NCBI RefSeq assembly: GCF_004362745.1
Contig: NZ_SNXY01000006.1
Location: forward strand, 248,001 to 312,000
Source of the DNA: Oharaeibacter diazotrophicus
GTDB lineage: Bacteria > Pseudomonadota > Alphaproteobacteria > Rhizobiales > Pleomorphomonadaceae
Direction of reading: 5' to 3'
DNA length: 64,000 nt
Under the pieces are notes generated by a model, which searched no databases, was not told the origin of the DNA, and saw nothing but the letters and a program-made list of their open reading frames with translations. This document shows, in pieces, positions 20,541 to 30,447 of the stretch; within the stretch, counting starts at the first letter, position 1; the number at the start of each line of letters is the position of its first letter. The position numbers and the translations under genes are program-made.

Positions 20541-23122
20541 TTCGCGATCACTCCCTTGAGGCCGCCGCTGATCAGCACGGTGACGTCGGCGAGCGCCAGC
20601 ACCGGGTTGAGGCCGCCGGCCACCGCCATGTAGCGCGGCGTCCAGATCGGGTCGAACTTGGACTTGAAGGCCCTGAGGCCGTGGAAATTGTAGAAGGCCT
20701 CGCCGTGGTCGAAGGCGGCGCGGCCGACCCGGTGCCACAGCGGCGCGACCGGGTTCTCGGACAGGCCCGACAGCGGCGCCATGCCGAGCGAGAACCACGC
20801 GTAGCCCTCGGCCTGGAAGTGCAGCAGGATCTTGGCGAACAGCACCTCCATCGCCCCGTTGGGGGCGCCGGGAGCGAAGCGCATCAGATCGATGGTGGCC
20901 TCCTCCTTCAGGTCGGTGGTCAGCAGGTTGGCGAAGGCGAGCACCTCCTCGCCGCGCCGGAGCAGCGCGACGTCGGTGCGGGCGACGTAGTCCGGTTCGA
21001 ACGAGCCGAGCGAGAAGCCCTTCTCGCGCACGGCGTGGGCGTCGAGCCAGGCGTCGGAGATCGCCTGCAACTGCGGCATCACGGCCGCGACCTCGCCCTT
21101 CGGCACGATCGAGAAGGTGATGCCGTCGCGCTCGGCCTTGTTGATGGCATTGCGGAACGAGGACCGGCGCGAGCCCTTCAGCGTGAAGTCGGCGAGGCGG
21201 ATGCGCGCTTCCTCGCCGAGCTTGAAGGCGGAGAGGCCGGCGTCGGCGTAGAGCGCGAGGCTCTCGGCCGGCACCTGGTAGAACACGGCGCGGCCGCCGT
21301 GCCGGCGCGCCGTCTCGACGAAGCGCCAGACCAGTTCGGCCCGGGCCGCCGGCGTGCCGCCGATCGGGTCCAGCAGCGCCACCCACGACCGGCCGCGCTT
21401 GCCGTACATCACGAAGGCGCTGCCGTCGTCGGAGAACATCACGCTCTTGTCGCCGACCATCACCAGCGAGGCGTCGGCCACCGGCTGGCCGCGGACGATG
21501 ACGGCGGCGCGCTCGACGTCGTCCTCGGAGGGCCGCTCCGGCCGGCCCGTCGGCGGGCGGGTCAACAGGAAGGCGGCGGCGCCGGCTGCGGCGAGCGCGA
21601 TGCCGAGCGCGGCCCGCAGGCTGCGCGGGGCTGCCGCCTGGAACTCGAACTGCCACCAGAGCTCGTGGCTGTAGTCGACCTCCTTGTAGACGAAGAACAG
21701 GATCGCGACCTCGACCGCCAGCACGGTGGCGACGCACAGCCACCAACCCGGCGACAGCCGGTCGTGGATCAGCGAGGCCGGGCGGTTGAAGATCGGCCGG
21801 GTCGTGAGCAGTGCCACCAAGAGGACGGCGAGCAGCAGCGCCTCGCCGATCGCCAGCGCCTTGACCAGCGCCAGCGGGATCGACAGCGCCAGCACGAACA
21901 CCGAGAACCACCACGCGCCGTCGAGCCGGTGCACGAGGCCGCGGGCGGCGACGATCAGGAAGATGCCGAGCACGCTGGCGAGGAAATGCGCGCCCTCCAC
22001 CAGCGGCAGCGGGAACACCTGCTGCAGCCAGTCGAGCTTCTCGTCGGGGGCGGGCGTCGCGCCGGAGAACACCAGCATGGCGCCGAGCAGCACCGCCATG
22101 GTGCCGAGCACCAGCGGCACCATCGCGCCGGTGGCCCGGCCGATCAGCGGGTTCGAGCCGGCGGCGCGCCGCACCTCGGTGACGGTCAGCGCGGCGACGG
22201 CGAGCGCGAGCGGCGCGGCGTAGTAGATGACGCGGTAGAGCAGCAGCGCGCCGAGCACGCCCTCGACCGGAAGCCGGCCGCCGAGGCCGGCGACCACGGT
22301 CGCTTCGAACACGCCGACGCCGCCCGGCACGTGGCTGAGGATGCCGAGGCCGATCGCCACCGCGTAGATCGACAGCACCAGCGGATAGGACACCGGGCCG
22401 GCCGGCAGCAGGATCCACAGCACCGCCGCCGAGGCGGCGATGTCGACGGTGGTGGCGCCGAGCTGGATCAGGATCTCGCGCGGCCGGGGCAGGGCGATCC
22501 GGCGGCCGAACAGCACGACGTGGCCGTCGCCGACCGCGGCGGCGGCGATCAGCGCGGCGATGGCGCCGAGGATCACCACCGCGGCGATCCGGAACACCAC
22601 CGGCGGCAGGCCGGCGACGTGGGCGATGCCGCGGTCCGCGAACAGGATGCCGAGCGAGCCGACGAATCCGAGGCCGATGCCGAAGGCGACGGTGACGTAG
22701 CCGACGATCCGGGCGATCTCCTCCGGCTCGACGCCGAGCGGGGCGTAGAAGCGGTAGCGCACGGTGCCGCCGGTGAGCGGGCCGAAGCCGGCGACGTTGC
22801 CGACCGCGTAGGCGCAGAAGCTGGCGAGGGCCACTTGCAGCGGCGGCAACTCGCGGCCGACGAAGGCGAGCGCCAGCCGGTCGTAGACCGACAGGGCGAG
22901 GAAGCTGACGGCGGTGAAGACGCCGGCGATCGCCACCGCGCTCCACGGCGTCGCCACGATGGCGGTGGCGAGGTCCTGGTAGTCGACCTCCTGCAGCAGC
23001 TTGTTCAGCGCGAAGACCGAAAGGGCGACGGCGGCGAGCGCCGCGGCGATCAGCAGGCGGCCGCGCCAGACCGCCCAGCGGTCCGCGCCGTCGGCCGCGA
23101 CGGTCGGAGAGTCACGATCCAT
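20537..23122 (-). CDS. mprF: Phosphatidylglycerol aminoacyltransferase with flippase domain
   Basis: An 861-residue MprF/LpiA protein. The N-terminal ~540 residues are strongly hydrophobic with about 14 membrane segments, including the flippase motifs GNVAGFGPLTGGTVRYRFY and HVPGGVGVFE. The C-terminal ~320 residues are the cytoplasmic DUF2156 acyltransferase (FVMYGKRGRSWVALLDPIGG, FRNAINKAERDGI, AFYNFHGLRAFKSKFDP). It transfers an amino acid, usually lysine, from its tRNA to phosphatidylglycerol and flips the lipid, giving resistance to cationic peptides and low pH. It is the first gene of the mprF-acvB operon. Amino acid specificity cannot be read from sequence. Confidence 0.93.
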   Translation of the reverse strand: MDRDSPTVAADGADRWAVWRGRLLIAAALAAVALSVFALNKLLQEVDYQDLATAIVATPWSAVAIAGVFTAVSFLALSVYDRLALAFVGRELPPLQVALASFCAYAVGNVAGFGPLTGGTVRYRFYAPLGVEPEEIARIVGYVTVAFGIGLGFVGSLGILFADRGIAHVAGLPPVVFRIAAVVILGAIAALIAAAAVGDGHVVLFGRRIALPRPREILIQLGATTVDIAASAAVLWILLPAGPVSYPLVLSIYAVAIGLGILSHVPGGVGVFEATVVAGLGGRLPVEGVLGALLLYRVIYYAAPLALAVAALTVTEVRRAAGSNPLIGRATGAMVPLVLGTMAVLLGAMLVFSGATPAPDEKLDWLQQVFPLPLVEGAHFLASVLGIFLIVAARGLVHRLDGAWWFSVFVLALSIPLALVKALAIGEALLLAVLLVALLTTRPIFNRPASLIHDRLSPGWWLCVATVLAVEVAILFFVYKEVDYSHELWWQFEFQAAAPRSLRAALGIALAAAGAAAFLLTRPPTGRPERPSEDDVERAAVIVRGQPVADASLVMVGDKSVMFSDDGSAFVMYGKRGRSWVALLDPIGGTPAARAELVWRFVETARRHGGRAVFYQVPAESLALYADAGLSAFKLGEEARIRLADFTLKGSRRSSFRNAINKAERDGITFSIVPKGEVAAVMPQLQAISDAWLDAHAVREKGFSLGSFEPDYVARTDVALLRRGEEVLAFANLLTTDLKEEATIDLMRFAPGAPNGAMEVLFAKILLHFQAEGYAWFSLGMAPLSGLSENPVAPLWHRVGRAAFDHGEAFYNFHGLRAFKSKFDPIWTPRYMAVAGGLNPVLALADVTVLISGGLKGVIAK

Positions 23123-23290
23123 GATGTCCGGTCCCCCGTGTTCATCGCGCGGAGGAAGGGACCCGGATTGGGGCGAATTACCGGCGGCGTCTCGGGCCGG
23201 AGGCCGGATTCGGCCATGCGTCCACCGCATGACGGAGATTTAATCCGGCGGTCATCGGGCGTTCATCGCACGGAAAGGCGGCGGTCAGGA

Positions 23291-24877
23291 TCACGTCGGG
23301 CGCCCGTGATCGCCCGGCTGGAGGACCGCGAGGGCATCGGCGACGCAGACGTCGAGCGCCGCCGCCGCGTCGATCCGCATCCAGTCGACGTCGTGGAGTT
23401 CGTAGCCCGCCTGACGGAGCACCACCGCGGCGCCGGCATCGGAGGCGTCGGCGCGGCGGGCGTCGACGCGGGCGAGTCGGACGTCGAGCGGGGCGTCGAG
23501 GAAGAGCCCGGTGAAGGGCACGCCGGCCGCGGCGGCGACCGCCTCGACCTCGGCGCGGTCCTGCGGGCGGCCGTGGACGGCGTCGACGATCACCGAGGAG
23601 CCGGCGGCGAGCAGGCGTGCGGCGCTGCCGTTGAGGGTCGCGAACACCGCGGCGTGCGAGGCCGGATCGGCGTAGTGCTCGACCGGCAGCCGGTCGGTCT
23701 CGGCGACGCCGGCGAGGCGCTTGCGGATCACGTCGCTGCGCAGGTGCACCGCGCCGGGGGCGCGCCCGACGTGCGACGCGAGCGCGGCCGCGACGGTGGA
23801 CTTGCCGCTGCCCGACAGTCCGCCGATCGCCACCAGCTGCGGCGGCACCGGTTCGAGCACCCGCTCGGCGACGGCGAAATAGCGCAGCGCCGCCGTGGCC
23901 GCCGCCGGGCGCGCCGCCTCGGCGAGGTTCGGCAGGCCGGCGGCGATCACCTTGGCCCGGATCGTCGCCCGGAGGGCCAGGAAGATCGGCATCGCCGCGA
24001 CGCCGTCGAGGTCGACGTCCGGTGCGGCGGCGAGATAGCGGGAAACGGCGAGCGCGGCGAGGTCGGGCAGGCCGCGCTCGATCAGGTCCATCACCAGATA
24101 GGCGAAGTCGTAGAGCACGTCGCAGGTGGCGATACCGTCGTCGAACTCGATGGCGTCGAACAGGGTGGGCCGGCCGTCGATCAGGGCGACGTTGGCGAGG
24201 TGGAGGTCGCCGTGGCAGCGCCGCACCCGGCCGGCGCGGCCGCGGCCGACCAGGAGGTCGCGCAGGTGCCGGAGCTCCGCCGCCATCCGCTCCGACAGCG
24301 CGTGCGCCCGCCCCGGCGGGAACACGTCGGCGTTCTCGGCGAAGGCGACCCGGTTCTGCGCCACGTAGTGGACGAGCGAATCGGCGGCCGCGAGGCCGTC
24401 TCCGAGCGGGGCGCGCTCGTGGGCGGCGTGGATGGCGTGGACGAGGGCGACGATGGTCGCCGCGCCGAGCTCGCCGCGATCGGCGACGAGGTCGAGCGTC
24501 GCGGTTTCGTCGAAGCGGCGCATGTGCACCGCCCACTCCACCACCTCGCCGTCGCCGCCGAGCCGCAGTCGGCCGTCGCGGCGTACCACCGGCACCGCGC
24601 CGAGATAGATCCCCGGCGCGCCCGGGCCGTTGATCTCGACCTCGCGCGCGCAGGCGACCCGGCGCTTCTCCAGCGTCGAGAAGTCCATGTAGGGAAAACG
24701 CACCGCCCGCTTGACCTTCCAGGCGTCGGCGCCCGCCAGGAACACCGCGGCGCCGTGGGTGTCGATGCGCACCGGTGCCTCGGCGAGGCCGTGGGTGGCG
24801 GGATCGGCGAGGAAGTCGAACACCGCGCCCTGGTCCTCGACCACGTGGGCGCGCGTCGCGTCGGCGGTGCGGTCCAT
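23291..24877 (-). CDS. Fusion of aminoglycoside-phosphotransferase-like kinase and P-loop ATPase/kinase
   Basis: A 528-residue two-domain protein. Residues ~1-340 resemble the APH/choline-kinase fold, with VRRCHGDLHLANV (catalytic Asp) and FDAIEFDDGIATCDVLYDFAYLVMDL (metal-binding Asp). Residues ~345-510 are a P-loop kinase-like domain with Walker A GGLSGSGKST and a RSDVIRKRLAG block resembling gluconate/zeta-toxin-like kinases. This fixed fusion (COG2187 plus COG0645) is widespread in proteobacteria; its substrate is unknown. The start at 24877 has GGAGGA 8 bases upstream. It is divergent from the CoA-transferase gene. Confidence 0.85.
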   Translation of the reverse strand: MDRTADATRAHVVEDQGAVFDFLADPATHGLAEAPVRIDTHGAAVFLAGADAWKVKRAVRFPYMDFSTLEKRRVACAREVEINGPGAPGIYLGAVPVVRRDGRLRLGGDGEVVEWAVHMRRFDETATLDLVADRGELGAATIVALVHAIHAAHERAPLGDGLAAADSLVHYVAQNRVAFAENADVFPPGRAHALSERMAAELRHLRDLLVGRGRAGRVRRCHGDLHLANVALIDGRPTLFDAIEFDDGIATCDVLYDFAYLVMDLIERGLPDLAALAVSRYLAAAPDVDLDGVAAMPIFLALRATIRAKVIAAGLPNLAEAARPAAATAALRYFAVAERVLEPVPPQLVAIGGLSGSGKSTVAAALASHVGRAPGAVHLRSDVIRKRLAGVAETDRLPVEHYADPASHAAVFATLNGSAARLLAAGSSVIVDAVHGRPQDRAEVEAVAAAAGVPFTGLFLDAPLDVRLARVDARRADASDAGAAVVLRQAGYELHDVDWMRIDAAAALDVCVADALAVLQPGDHGRPT

Positions 24878-24990
24878 GGCGATCCTCCGGCCATCGGGGC
24901 GGAACCCCGGTCGCCGACCAGACTAGCGCGGACGAGCCGGTCCGGCCTTGCGCGAAATCATGGAATCGCGCCCGCCGTGGGCGTCGCTGT

Positions 24991-25003
24991 CATACGAAGT
25001 ATG
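24991..25003. promoter_or_regulatory. Dyad in the promoter of the CoA-transferase gene
   Basis: CATAC-GAA-GTATG is a 13-bp inverted repeat 65 bp upstream of the CoA-transferase start, in a locally A/T-richer promoter stretch. It could be an operator; no adjacent regulator gene is seen. Confidence 0.3.
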
Positions 25004-25067
25004 CATAACTCGATTTAGCGACATGCGTTATCTGAGGCCCGACACCATCGGACGGAAAGGTGCGGGC

Positions 25068-26570
25068 ATGGTCGCCTCGGGTGAACGGATCGCCAACGCG
25101 GTGCTGCGGTCGAAGGTCATGTCGGCCGACGAGGCCGCGCTGCGGATCCGCAACGGCATGAACATCGGCATGAGCGGCTTCACCGGCTCGGGCTATCCGA
25201 AGGCGCTGCCGCAGGCGCTCGCCCGCCGGATCGAGGCCGAGCACGCCCGCGGCGCGCCGTTCCGGGTCGGCATCTGGACCGGCGCCTCGACCGCGCCGGA
25301 GCTCGACGGCGCACTCGCCCGCGCCGACGGCATCGACATGCGCCTGCCCTACCAGTCGGACCCGACCTGCCGCGCCCGCATCAACGCCGGCGAGATGGAG
25401 TACATCGACCTCCATCTCAGCCACGTCGGCCAGTTCGTCTGGTTCGGCTACCTCGGCCATCTCGACGTCGCGGTGATCGAGGCGACGGCGATCCTCGAGG
25501 ACGGCTCGTTGGTGCCCTCGACCTCGATCGGCAACAACAAGACCTGGCTCGACCTCGCCGACGCCGTGATCATCGAGGTGAACTCCCGGCAGAGCCCGGC
25601 TCTTCACGGCATGCACGACGTCTACTACGGCACCGCGCTGCCGCCGCACCGCCGGCCGATCCCGATCCTCTCCACCGGCGACCGCATCGGCCGGCCGACG
25701 CTCGCCTGCGACCTCTCCAAGGTGGTCGCGGTGATCGAGACCGACGCGCCCGACCGCAACTCCGCCTTCAATCCGCCCGACGCGGTGTCGGAGGCGATCG
25801 CGGGCCACATCATCGAATTCCTGACCCACGAGGTCTCGCGCGGCCGGCTGCCGGAGACGCTGCTGCCGATCCAGTCGGGCGTCGGCAACGTCGCCAACGC
25901 CGTGCTGGCCGGTCTCGGCCGGGGCGGCTTCGAGGGGCTGACCTCCTACACCGAGGTGATCCAGGACGGCATGCTCGACCTCCTGCTGTCCGGCCGCATG
26001 GACGTCGCTTCGGCGACGGCGCTGTCGCTGAGCCCGGCCGGCGCCGAGCGCTTCGAGCGCGAGATCGAGACGCTGCGCCGCAAGGTCGTGCTGCGCACCC
26101 AGGAGATCTCCAACCATCCCGAGGTGATCCGCCGCCTCGGCGTCATCGCCATGAACGGGCTGATCGAGGCCGACATCTACGGCAACGTCAACTCGACCCA
26201 CGTGCGCGGCTCCTCGATCATGAACGGCATCGGCGGCTCCGGCGACTTCGCCCGCAACGCCTATCTCTCGATCTTCATGACGCCCTCGACCGCCAAGGGC
26301 GGCACCATCTCGGCGATCGTGCCGATGGCGACCCACGTCGACCACACCGAGCACGACGTCCAGGTCATCGTCACCGAGCGCGGCCTCGCGGACCTGCGCG
26401 GCCACTCGCCGAAGCAGCGCGCCCGCATCCTGATCGAGAACTGCGCCCACCCGACCTTCCAGCCGGCCCTCGCCGACTATTTCGAGCGCGCCTGCCGCGC
26501 CCCCGGCGGCCGCCACACCCCCCACATCCTCGCCGAGGCGCTGGCGCCGCTGGTGCCGCGGGAGCGGTGA
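25068..26570 (+). CDS. Acetyl-CoA hydrolase/succinyl-CoA:acetate CoA-transferase family
   Basis: A 500-residue class I CoA-transferase of the Ach1/SucC-transferase family, moving CoA between acyl-CoAs and carboxylates such as acetate and succinate. The active-site Glu is in LTSYTEVIQDG; other blocks are GMNIGMSGFTGSGYPKALP at the N-terminus, GLIEADIYGNVNSTHVRG, and FMTPSTAKGG. Length fits the family (~500). ATG 25068 follows GGAAAGG and opens the conserved domain; the frame is open back to 24948. It may act in acetate use or in balancing propionyl/succinyl-CoA, which would link loosely with the carboxylase at the left edge. Single gene with its own promoter. Confidence 0.9.
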   Translation: MVASGERIANAVLRSKVMSADEAALRIRNGMNIGMSGFTGSGYPKALPQALARRIEAEHARGAPFRVGIWTGASTAPELDGALARADGIDMRLPYQSDPTCRARINAGEMEYIDLHLSHVGQFVWFGYLGHLDVAVIEATAILEDGSLVPSTSIGNNKTWLDLADAVIIEVNSRQSPALHGMHDVYYGTALPPHRRPIPILSTGDRIGRPTLACDLSKVVAVIETDAPDRNSAFNPPDAVSEAIAGHIIEFLTHEVSRGRLPETLLPIQSGVGNVANAVLAGLGRGGFEGLTSYTEVIQDGMLDLLLSGRMDVASATALSLSPAGAERFEREIETLRRKVVLRTQEISNHPEVIRRLGVIAMNGLIEADIYGNVNSTHVRGSSIMNGIGGSGDFARNAYLSIFMTPSTAKGGTISAIVPMATHVDHTEHDVQVIVTERGLADLRGHSPKQRARILIENCAHPTFQPALADYFERACRAPGGRHTPHILAEALAPLVPRER

Positions 26571-26653
26571 GGCGGCCGGCCGGTTGACGCCGATCAACGG
26601 AGATCGCCGCGGGATCGGGCAGGATCCTCGCCGTGGGAGCGCGGGAGGATGCC

Positions 26654-29425
26654 ATGGCCACGACGACCGTCACCCCCGCGCGACCGCGCCGTCCGGCTGA
26701 ACGGCCCGCGGAGGCGTGGCACGCGCTGGCGCCGGCGGAGGTGGTGGCCCGGCTCGGCGGCGAACCGACCGGGTTGTCGGCGGCCGAGGCGGTGGTCCGG
26801 CTCGACCTGCACGGCCCGAACCGGCTGCCGCGGGCGGCGCGGCGGAGCGCGCTGGCGCGCCTCGCCGCCCAGGTCCACAACCTCTTGATCTACGTGCTGC
26901 TCGTCTCCGCCGCGATCTCGGCGTCGATCGGCCACCCGACCGACGCGCTGGTGATCTTCGGCGTCGTCGTCGCCAACGCGGTGATCGGGTTCGTGCAGGA
27001 GGGCAGGGCGGAACGCTCGCTCGACGCCATCCGCGCCATGGTCGACCCGACCGCGTCGGTGCTGCGCGACGGCCACCGCGTCACCCTGCCGGCCGACGGC
27101 GTGGTGCCCGGCGACGTCGTGCTGCTCGAAGCCGGCGACCGGGTGCCCGCCGACCTCCGGCTGACCTCCGCGCACGCGCTGCGCGTCGACGAGGCGACGC
27201 TCACCGGCGAGTCGGTGCCGGTGGACAAGGACGTCGCCGCCGTCGCGGCCGACGCCGCGCTCGGGGACCGCACCGACATGGCCTTCGCCGGCACCTTCGT
27301 CACCGCCGGCCAGGGCGCCGGCGTGGTCGTCGCCACCGCGGGCGAGACCGAACTGGGCCGGGTCGGCGCGATGATCGGCGCGGTCGAGCGCCTGACCTCG
27401 CCGCTGGTGCGCGAGATGGATCGCTTCGCCCGGCAGGTCACCGTCGTGGTGCTGGTCGCCTCGGTCGCGGTGTTCGCCTATGCGGTCGGCGTCGCCGGCC
27501 ATCCGGTCGGGGACGCGTTCATGGCGGTGGTCGGGATCGCGGTGGCGGCCATCCCCGAGGGCCTGCCCGCGGTGCTGACGATCACGCTCGCGGTCGGCGT
27601 CCGCCGCATGGCCCGGCGCAACGCCATCGTCCGCCGCCTGCCGGCCGTCGAGACGCTCGGCGCGGTCTCGATCATCTGCTCCGACAAGACCGGCACGCTG
27701 ACCCGCAACGAGATGACCGTGCGCGCGCTCGTCACCGGCGGTCGCGAGATCACCGTCGAGGGCGCCGGCTACGCGCCGAGCGGCGGCTTCCTCGAGGGCG
27801 GCGTCGCCGTCGATCCCGCCGCCGACCGCCCGCTCGAGGAACTCGCGCTCGCCGGCCTGCTCTGCAACGACGCCGACATCCGCGAGACCGGCGGGGCCTG
27901 GATCGTCGACGGCGACCCGATGGAGGGCGCGCTGGTCACGCTCGCCGCCAAGGCCGGCCACGACGCCCGCGCCGCGCGCGAGCGCTTCGCTCGGATCGGC
28001 GCGATCCCGTTCGATTCGCGCCACCGCACCATGGCCGTGCTGGTCGACCGCGGCACCGACGGACCGGTCGCCTATCTCAAGGGCGCCCCCGAGGCGATCC
28101 TCGCCGCTTCGGCCCTCGAAGCGACAGCCGACGGCGCCGTGCCGATCGACGTCGGCCACTGGGAGCGCGCGGTGGAGCGCCTCGCCGCCGAGGGCCTGCG
28201 CGTGCTCGCGCTCGCCCGCCGCCGCCTGCCGGCGGGCACCGACGCGCTCGCCCCGCACGACGTCGCGGCGGGCTGTACGCTGCTCGGACTGGTCGGCCTG
28301 ATCGATCCGCCGCGGGCGGAGGCGGTGGCCGCGATCGAGGAATGCGCGGCGGCGGGGATCCGGATCAAGATGATCACCGGCGACCACGCGGCGACCGCGC
28401 GGGCGATCGCCCGGCGGCTCGGCCTCGGCGACGATCCGCCGACCGTCACCGGGCGCGACCTCGACGGCGCCGACGACGCCGCGTTCCGACGCCTCGCGGC
28501 GGAGAGCACGGTGTTCGCCAGGACCAGCCCCGAGCACAAGCTTCGCCTCGTCGAGGCGCTGCAGGGGACAGGCGCGGTGGTGGCGATGACCGGCGACGGC
28601 GTCAACGACGCGCCAGCCCTGAAGCGGGCCGACGTCGGCGTCGCCATGGGCCTGAAGGGCACCGAGGCGGCCAAGGAGGCGAGCGAGATGGTGCTCGCCG
28701 ACGACAACTTCGCCTCGATCGTCGCCGCCGTCCGCGAGGGGCGGACCGTCTACGACAACCTGACCAAGGTGATCGCCTGGACGCTGCCGACCAACGGCGG
28801 CGAAGCCGCCGCCGTCGTGCTCGCCATCCTGTTCGGCGCCGCGCTGCCGGTGACGCCGGTGCAGATCCTCTGGATCAACATGGTGACGGCGGTGGCGCTC
28901 GGCCTGACCCTCGCCTTCGAGCCGACCGAGCCGGGCGCGATGCGCCGCGCCGCCCGCACCGTCGGCCGCGGGTTTCTGGCGGCACGCCTCGTCTGGCGGA
29001 TCGCGCTGGTGACGGCGCTGATGGTGGCCGGCACCTTCGGCATCCAGGCCTTCGCGCTCGCCCGCGGCCACGGCCCGGAACTCGCCCGCACCATGGCGGT
29101 GAACGCCATCGTGACGATGGAGATCTTCTACCTGTTCTCCGTGCGCTTCGCCCACGGCCCGTCGCTGACGTGGCGCGGCGTGGTCGGAACGCCGGCGGTG
29201 CTCCTCGGCGTCGTCGGCACCGTGGCGGCGCAGCTCGCCTTCACCTACGCGCCGCCGTTCAACGCGGCGTTCGGCAGCCGGCCGGTGCCGCTCGCCGACG
29301 GCCTCGTGGTCGTGGCCGTCGGCGTCGCGCTGTTCGCGGCGGTCGAGGTCGAGAAGCGGCTCGCCGCCCGCCTCGGCCACCGCGGCGCCCCGGCCCGGGC
29401 CGGGACGCCGCGGCGCCGAGGGTAG
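26654..29425 (+). CDS. P2-type cation-transporting ATPase
   Basis: A 923-residue P-type ATPase with the N-terminal cation-ATPase domain, TGES actuator motif (TLTGESVPVDK), phosphorylation motif SDKTGTLTRNE, KGAPEAI nucleotide-binding motif, hinge TGDGVNDAPAL and about ten membrane helices. The transmembrane IPEGLPAVLT motif (PEGL) places it in the P2 class of Ca2+ and Na+/K+-type pumps rather than heavy-metal P1B, since CPX is absent. The ion is uncertain; Ca2+ is the default guess. The ATG at 26654 has GGGAGG 7 bases upstream; a GTG at 26633 is in frame but lacks support. Confidence 0.88.
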   Translation: MATTTVTPARPRRPAERPAEAWHALAPAEVVARLGGEPTGLSAAEAVVRLDLHGPNRLPRAARRSALARLAAQVHNLLIYVLLVSAAISASIGHPTDALVIFGVVVANAVIGFVQEGRAERSLDAIRAMVDPTASVLRDGHRVTLPADGVVPGDVVLLEAGDRVPADLRLTSAHALRVDEATLTGESVPVDKDVAAVAADAALGDRTDMAFAGTFVTAGQGAGVVVATAGETELGRVGAMIGAVERLTSPLVREMDRFARQVTVVVLVASVAVFAYAVGVAGHPVGDAFMAVVGIAVAAIPEGLPAVLTITLAVGVRRMARRNAIVRRLPAVETLGAVSIICSDKTGTLTRNEMTVRALVTGGREITVEGAGYAPSGGFLEGGVAVDPAADRPLEELALAGLLCNDADIRETGGAWIVDGDPMEGALVTLAAKAGHDARAARERFARIGAIPFDSRHRTMAVLVDRGTDGPVAYLKGAPEAILAASALEATADGAVPIDVGHWERAVERLAAEGLRVLALARRRLPAGTDALAPHDVAAGCTLLGLVGLIDPPRAEAVAAIEECAAAGIRIKMITGDHAATARAIARRLGLGDDPPTVTGRDLDGADDAAFRRLAAESTVFARTSPEHKLRLVEALQGTGAVVAMTGDGVNDAPALKRADVGVAMGLKGTEAAKEASEMVLADDNFASIVAAVREGRTVYDNLTKVIAWTLPTNGGEAAAVVLAILFGAALPVTPVQILWINMVTAVALGLTLAFEPTEPGAMRRAARTVGRGFLAARLVWRIALVTALMVAGTFGIQAFALARGHGPELARTMAVNAIVTMEIFYLFSVRFAHGPSLTWRGVVGTPAVLLGVVGTVAAQLAFTYAPPFNAAFGSRPVPLADGLVVVAVGVALFAAVEVEKRLAARLGHRGAPARAGTPRRRG

Positions 29426-29432
29426 GCGGGCC

Positions 29433-30356
29433 TCACGCGATCGTCGGCAGGGCGGCGGCGATCTCGGCCCGGCGGGACTCGTAGCGCGCCGGCAGCTTCA
29501 GCGCGGTGCCGAGGGCGTCCGGCGTCTCGTCGACGGCGAAGCCGGGGGCGTCGGTCGCGATCTCGAAGATCGTGCCGCCGGGCTCGCGGAAGTAGACCGA
29601 CCGGAAGTAGTTGCGGTCCTTCTGCTCCGTCGCGTGGATGCCGAACTCCGCCGCGAGCCGATCGACGATCGCGGCCTGTTCGGCGTCGTCGGCGGCGCGG
29701 AAGGCGACGTGGTGCACCGAGCCCTTGCCGAGCGCGCCGCGCGGGAAGCCGCCGACGGCACGCACGTCGACGATCCCGCCGGTGGTCGCGCCGGGCACGA
29801 CGAAGCGCGCGGCGGCGCCTTCCGTGCCCGCGGCCGAAAAGCCGAGCGCGCCGGTGAGGACGGCCGCGGTCGGCGCGGCGTCGGCGACCAGCAGCGTCAC
29901 GCCGGCGATGCCGCGGATCGCCTCGTCGACGCCGATCTCCGCCGTCGTCCAGGCGCCGTCCCCCGCCGCGGGCGTCGCCGCGAGGGCGAGCCGCATGCCG
30001 TCGGGATCGCGGAAGGCGAGGCGGCGGGCGCCGAACACGGAGGCGGGATCCTCGACGGTCGCGCCGGCCGCGAGCAGCCGGTGCGTCCAGAAGCCGATCG
30101 CGCCCTCGGGCACGGCGAACACGGTCTCCTGCACCTCGCCGACGCCGAGCCGGCCGGCACGGGCGTGCGCCCACGGGAAGGTGGTGAACAGCGTGCCCGG
30201 CGCGCCGTCGCGGTCGCCGAAATAGAAGTGCCAAGTGCCGGGGTCGTCGAAGTTGACGGTGCGCTTGACGAGCCGGAGCCCGAGCACGCGGGTGTAGAAG
30301 TCGATGTTGGCGCGCGCGGCGCTGGCGATGGCGGTGACGTGGTGGATGCCGGACAT
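29433..30356 (-). CDS. VOC-family ring-cleaving dioxygenase-like protein
   Basis: A 307-residue protein with two tandem VOC (glyoxalase/extradiol dioxygenase) modules. The first begins IHHVTAIASAARANIDFYTRVLGLRLVKRTVNFDDPGTWHFYFGD, the second VHHVAFRA. Metal ligands are plausibly the His of HHVT, the His of HHVAF and the Glu of GGTIFEIATD. It resembles the MhqO/LinE-like group induced by quinones and electrophiles. The start at 30356 has GAGGAG upstream. It converges on the P-type ATPase gene with only 7 bp between the stops and is divergent from the ferritin-like gene. Confidence 0.85.
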   Translation of the reverse strand: MSGIHHVTAIASAARANIDFYTRVLGLRLVKRTVNFDDPGTWHFYFGDRDGAPGTLFTTFPWAHARAGRLGVGEVQETVFAVPEGAIGFWTHRLLAAGATVEDPASVFGARRLAFRDPDGMRLALAATPAAGDGAWTTAEIGVDEAIRGIAGVTLLVADAAPTAAVLTGALGFSAAGTEGAAARFVVPGATTGGIVDVRAVGGFPRGALGKGSVHHVAFRAADDAEQAAIVDRLAAEFGIHATEQKDRNYFRSVYFREPGGTIFEIATDAPGFAVDETPDALGTALKLPARYESRRAEIAAALPTIA

Positions 30357-30447
30357 GATGGTCTCCTCGCGGTGTGGTCCGCTGGGCGGTGACCCTCAGA
30401 TGGCACGTCCGGGCAGCGCCGGCAGGACGCCGTCGCGGCGATGGACC

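Noticed and set aside
24991-25010. Similarity to a loxP arm (ATACGAAGT)
   Set aside because: Only nine bases match, and no paired arm or 8-bp spacer with recombinase is present; a promoter dyad is the simpler reading.
20681-25018. A very long open frame (about 1,445 codons) on the + strand
   Set aside because: It is antisense to mprF, acvB-adjacent and kinase genes, reads as Arg/Ala/Gly/Asp-rich sequence without domains, and is the expected shadow of GC-rich codon bias.
26594-29380. Long minus-strand open frame opposite the P-type ATPase
   Set aside because: No ribosome site or domains; the + strand carries all P-type ATPase motifs.
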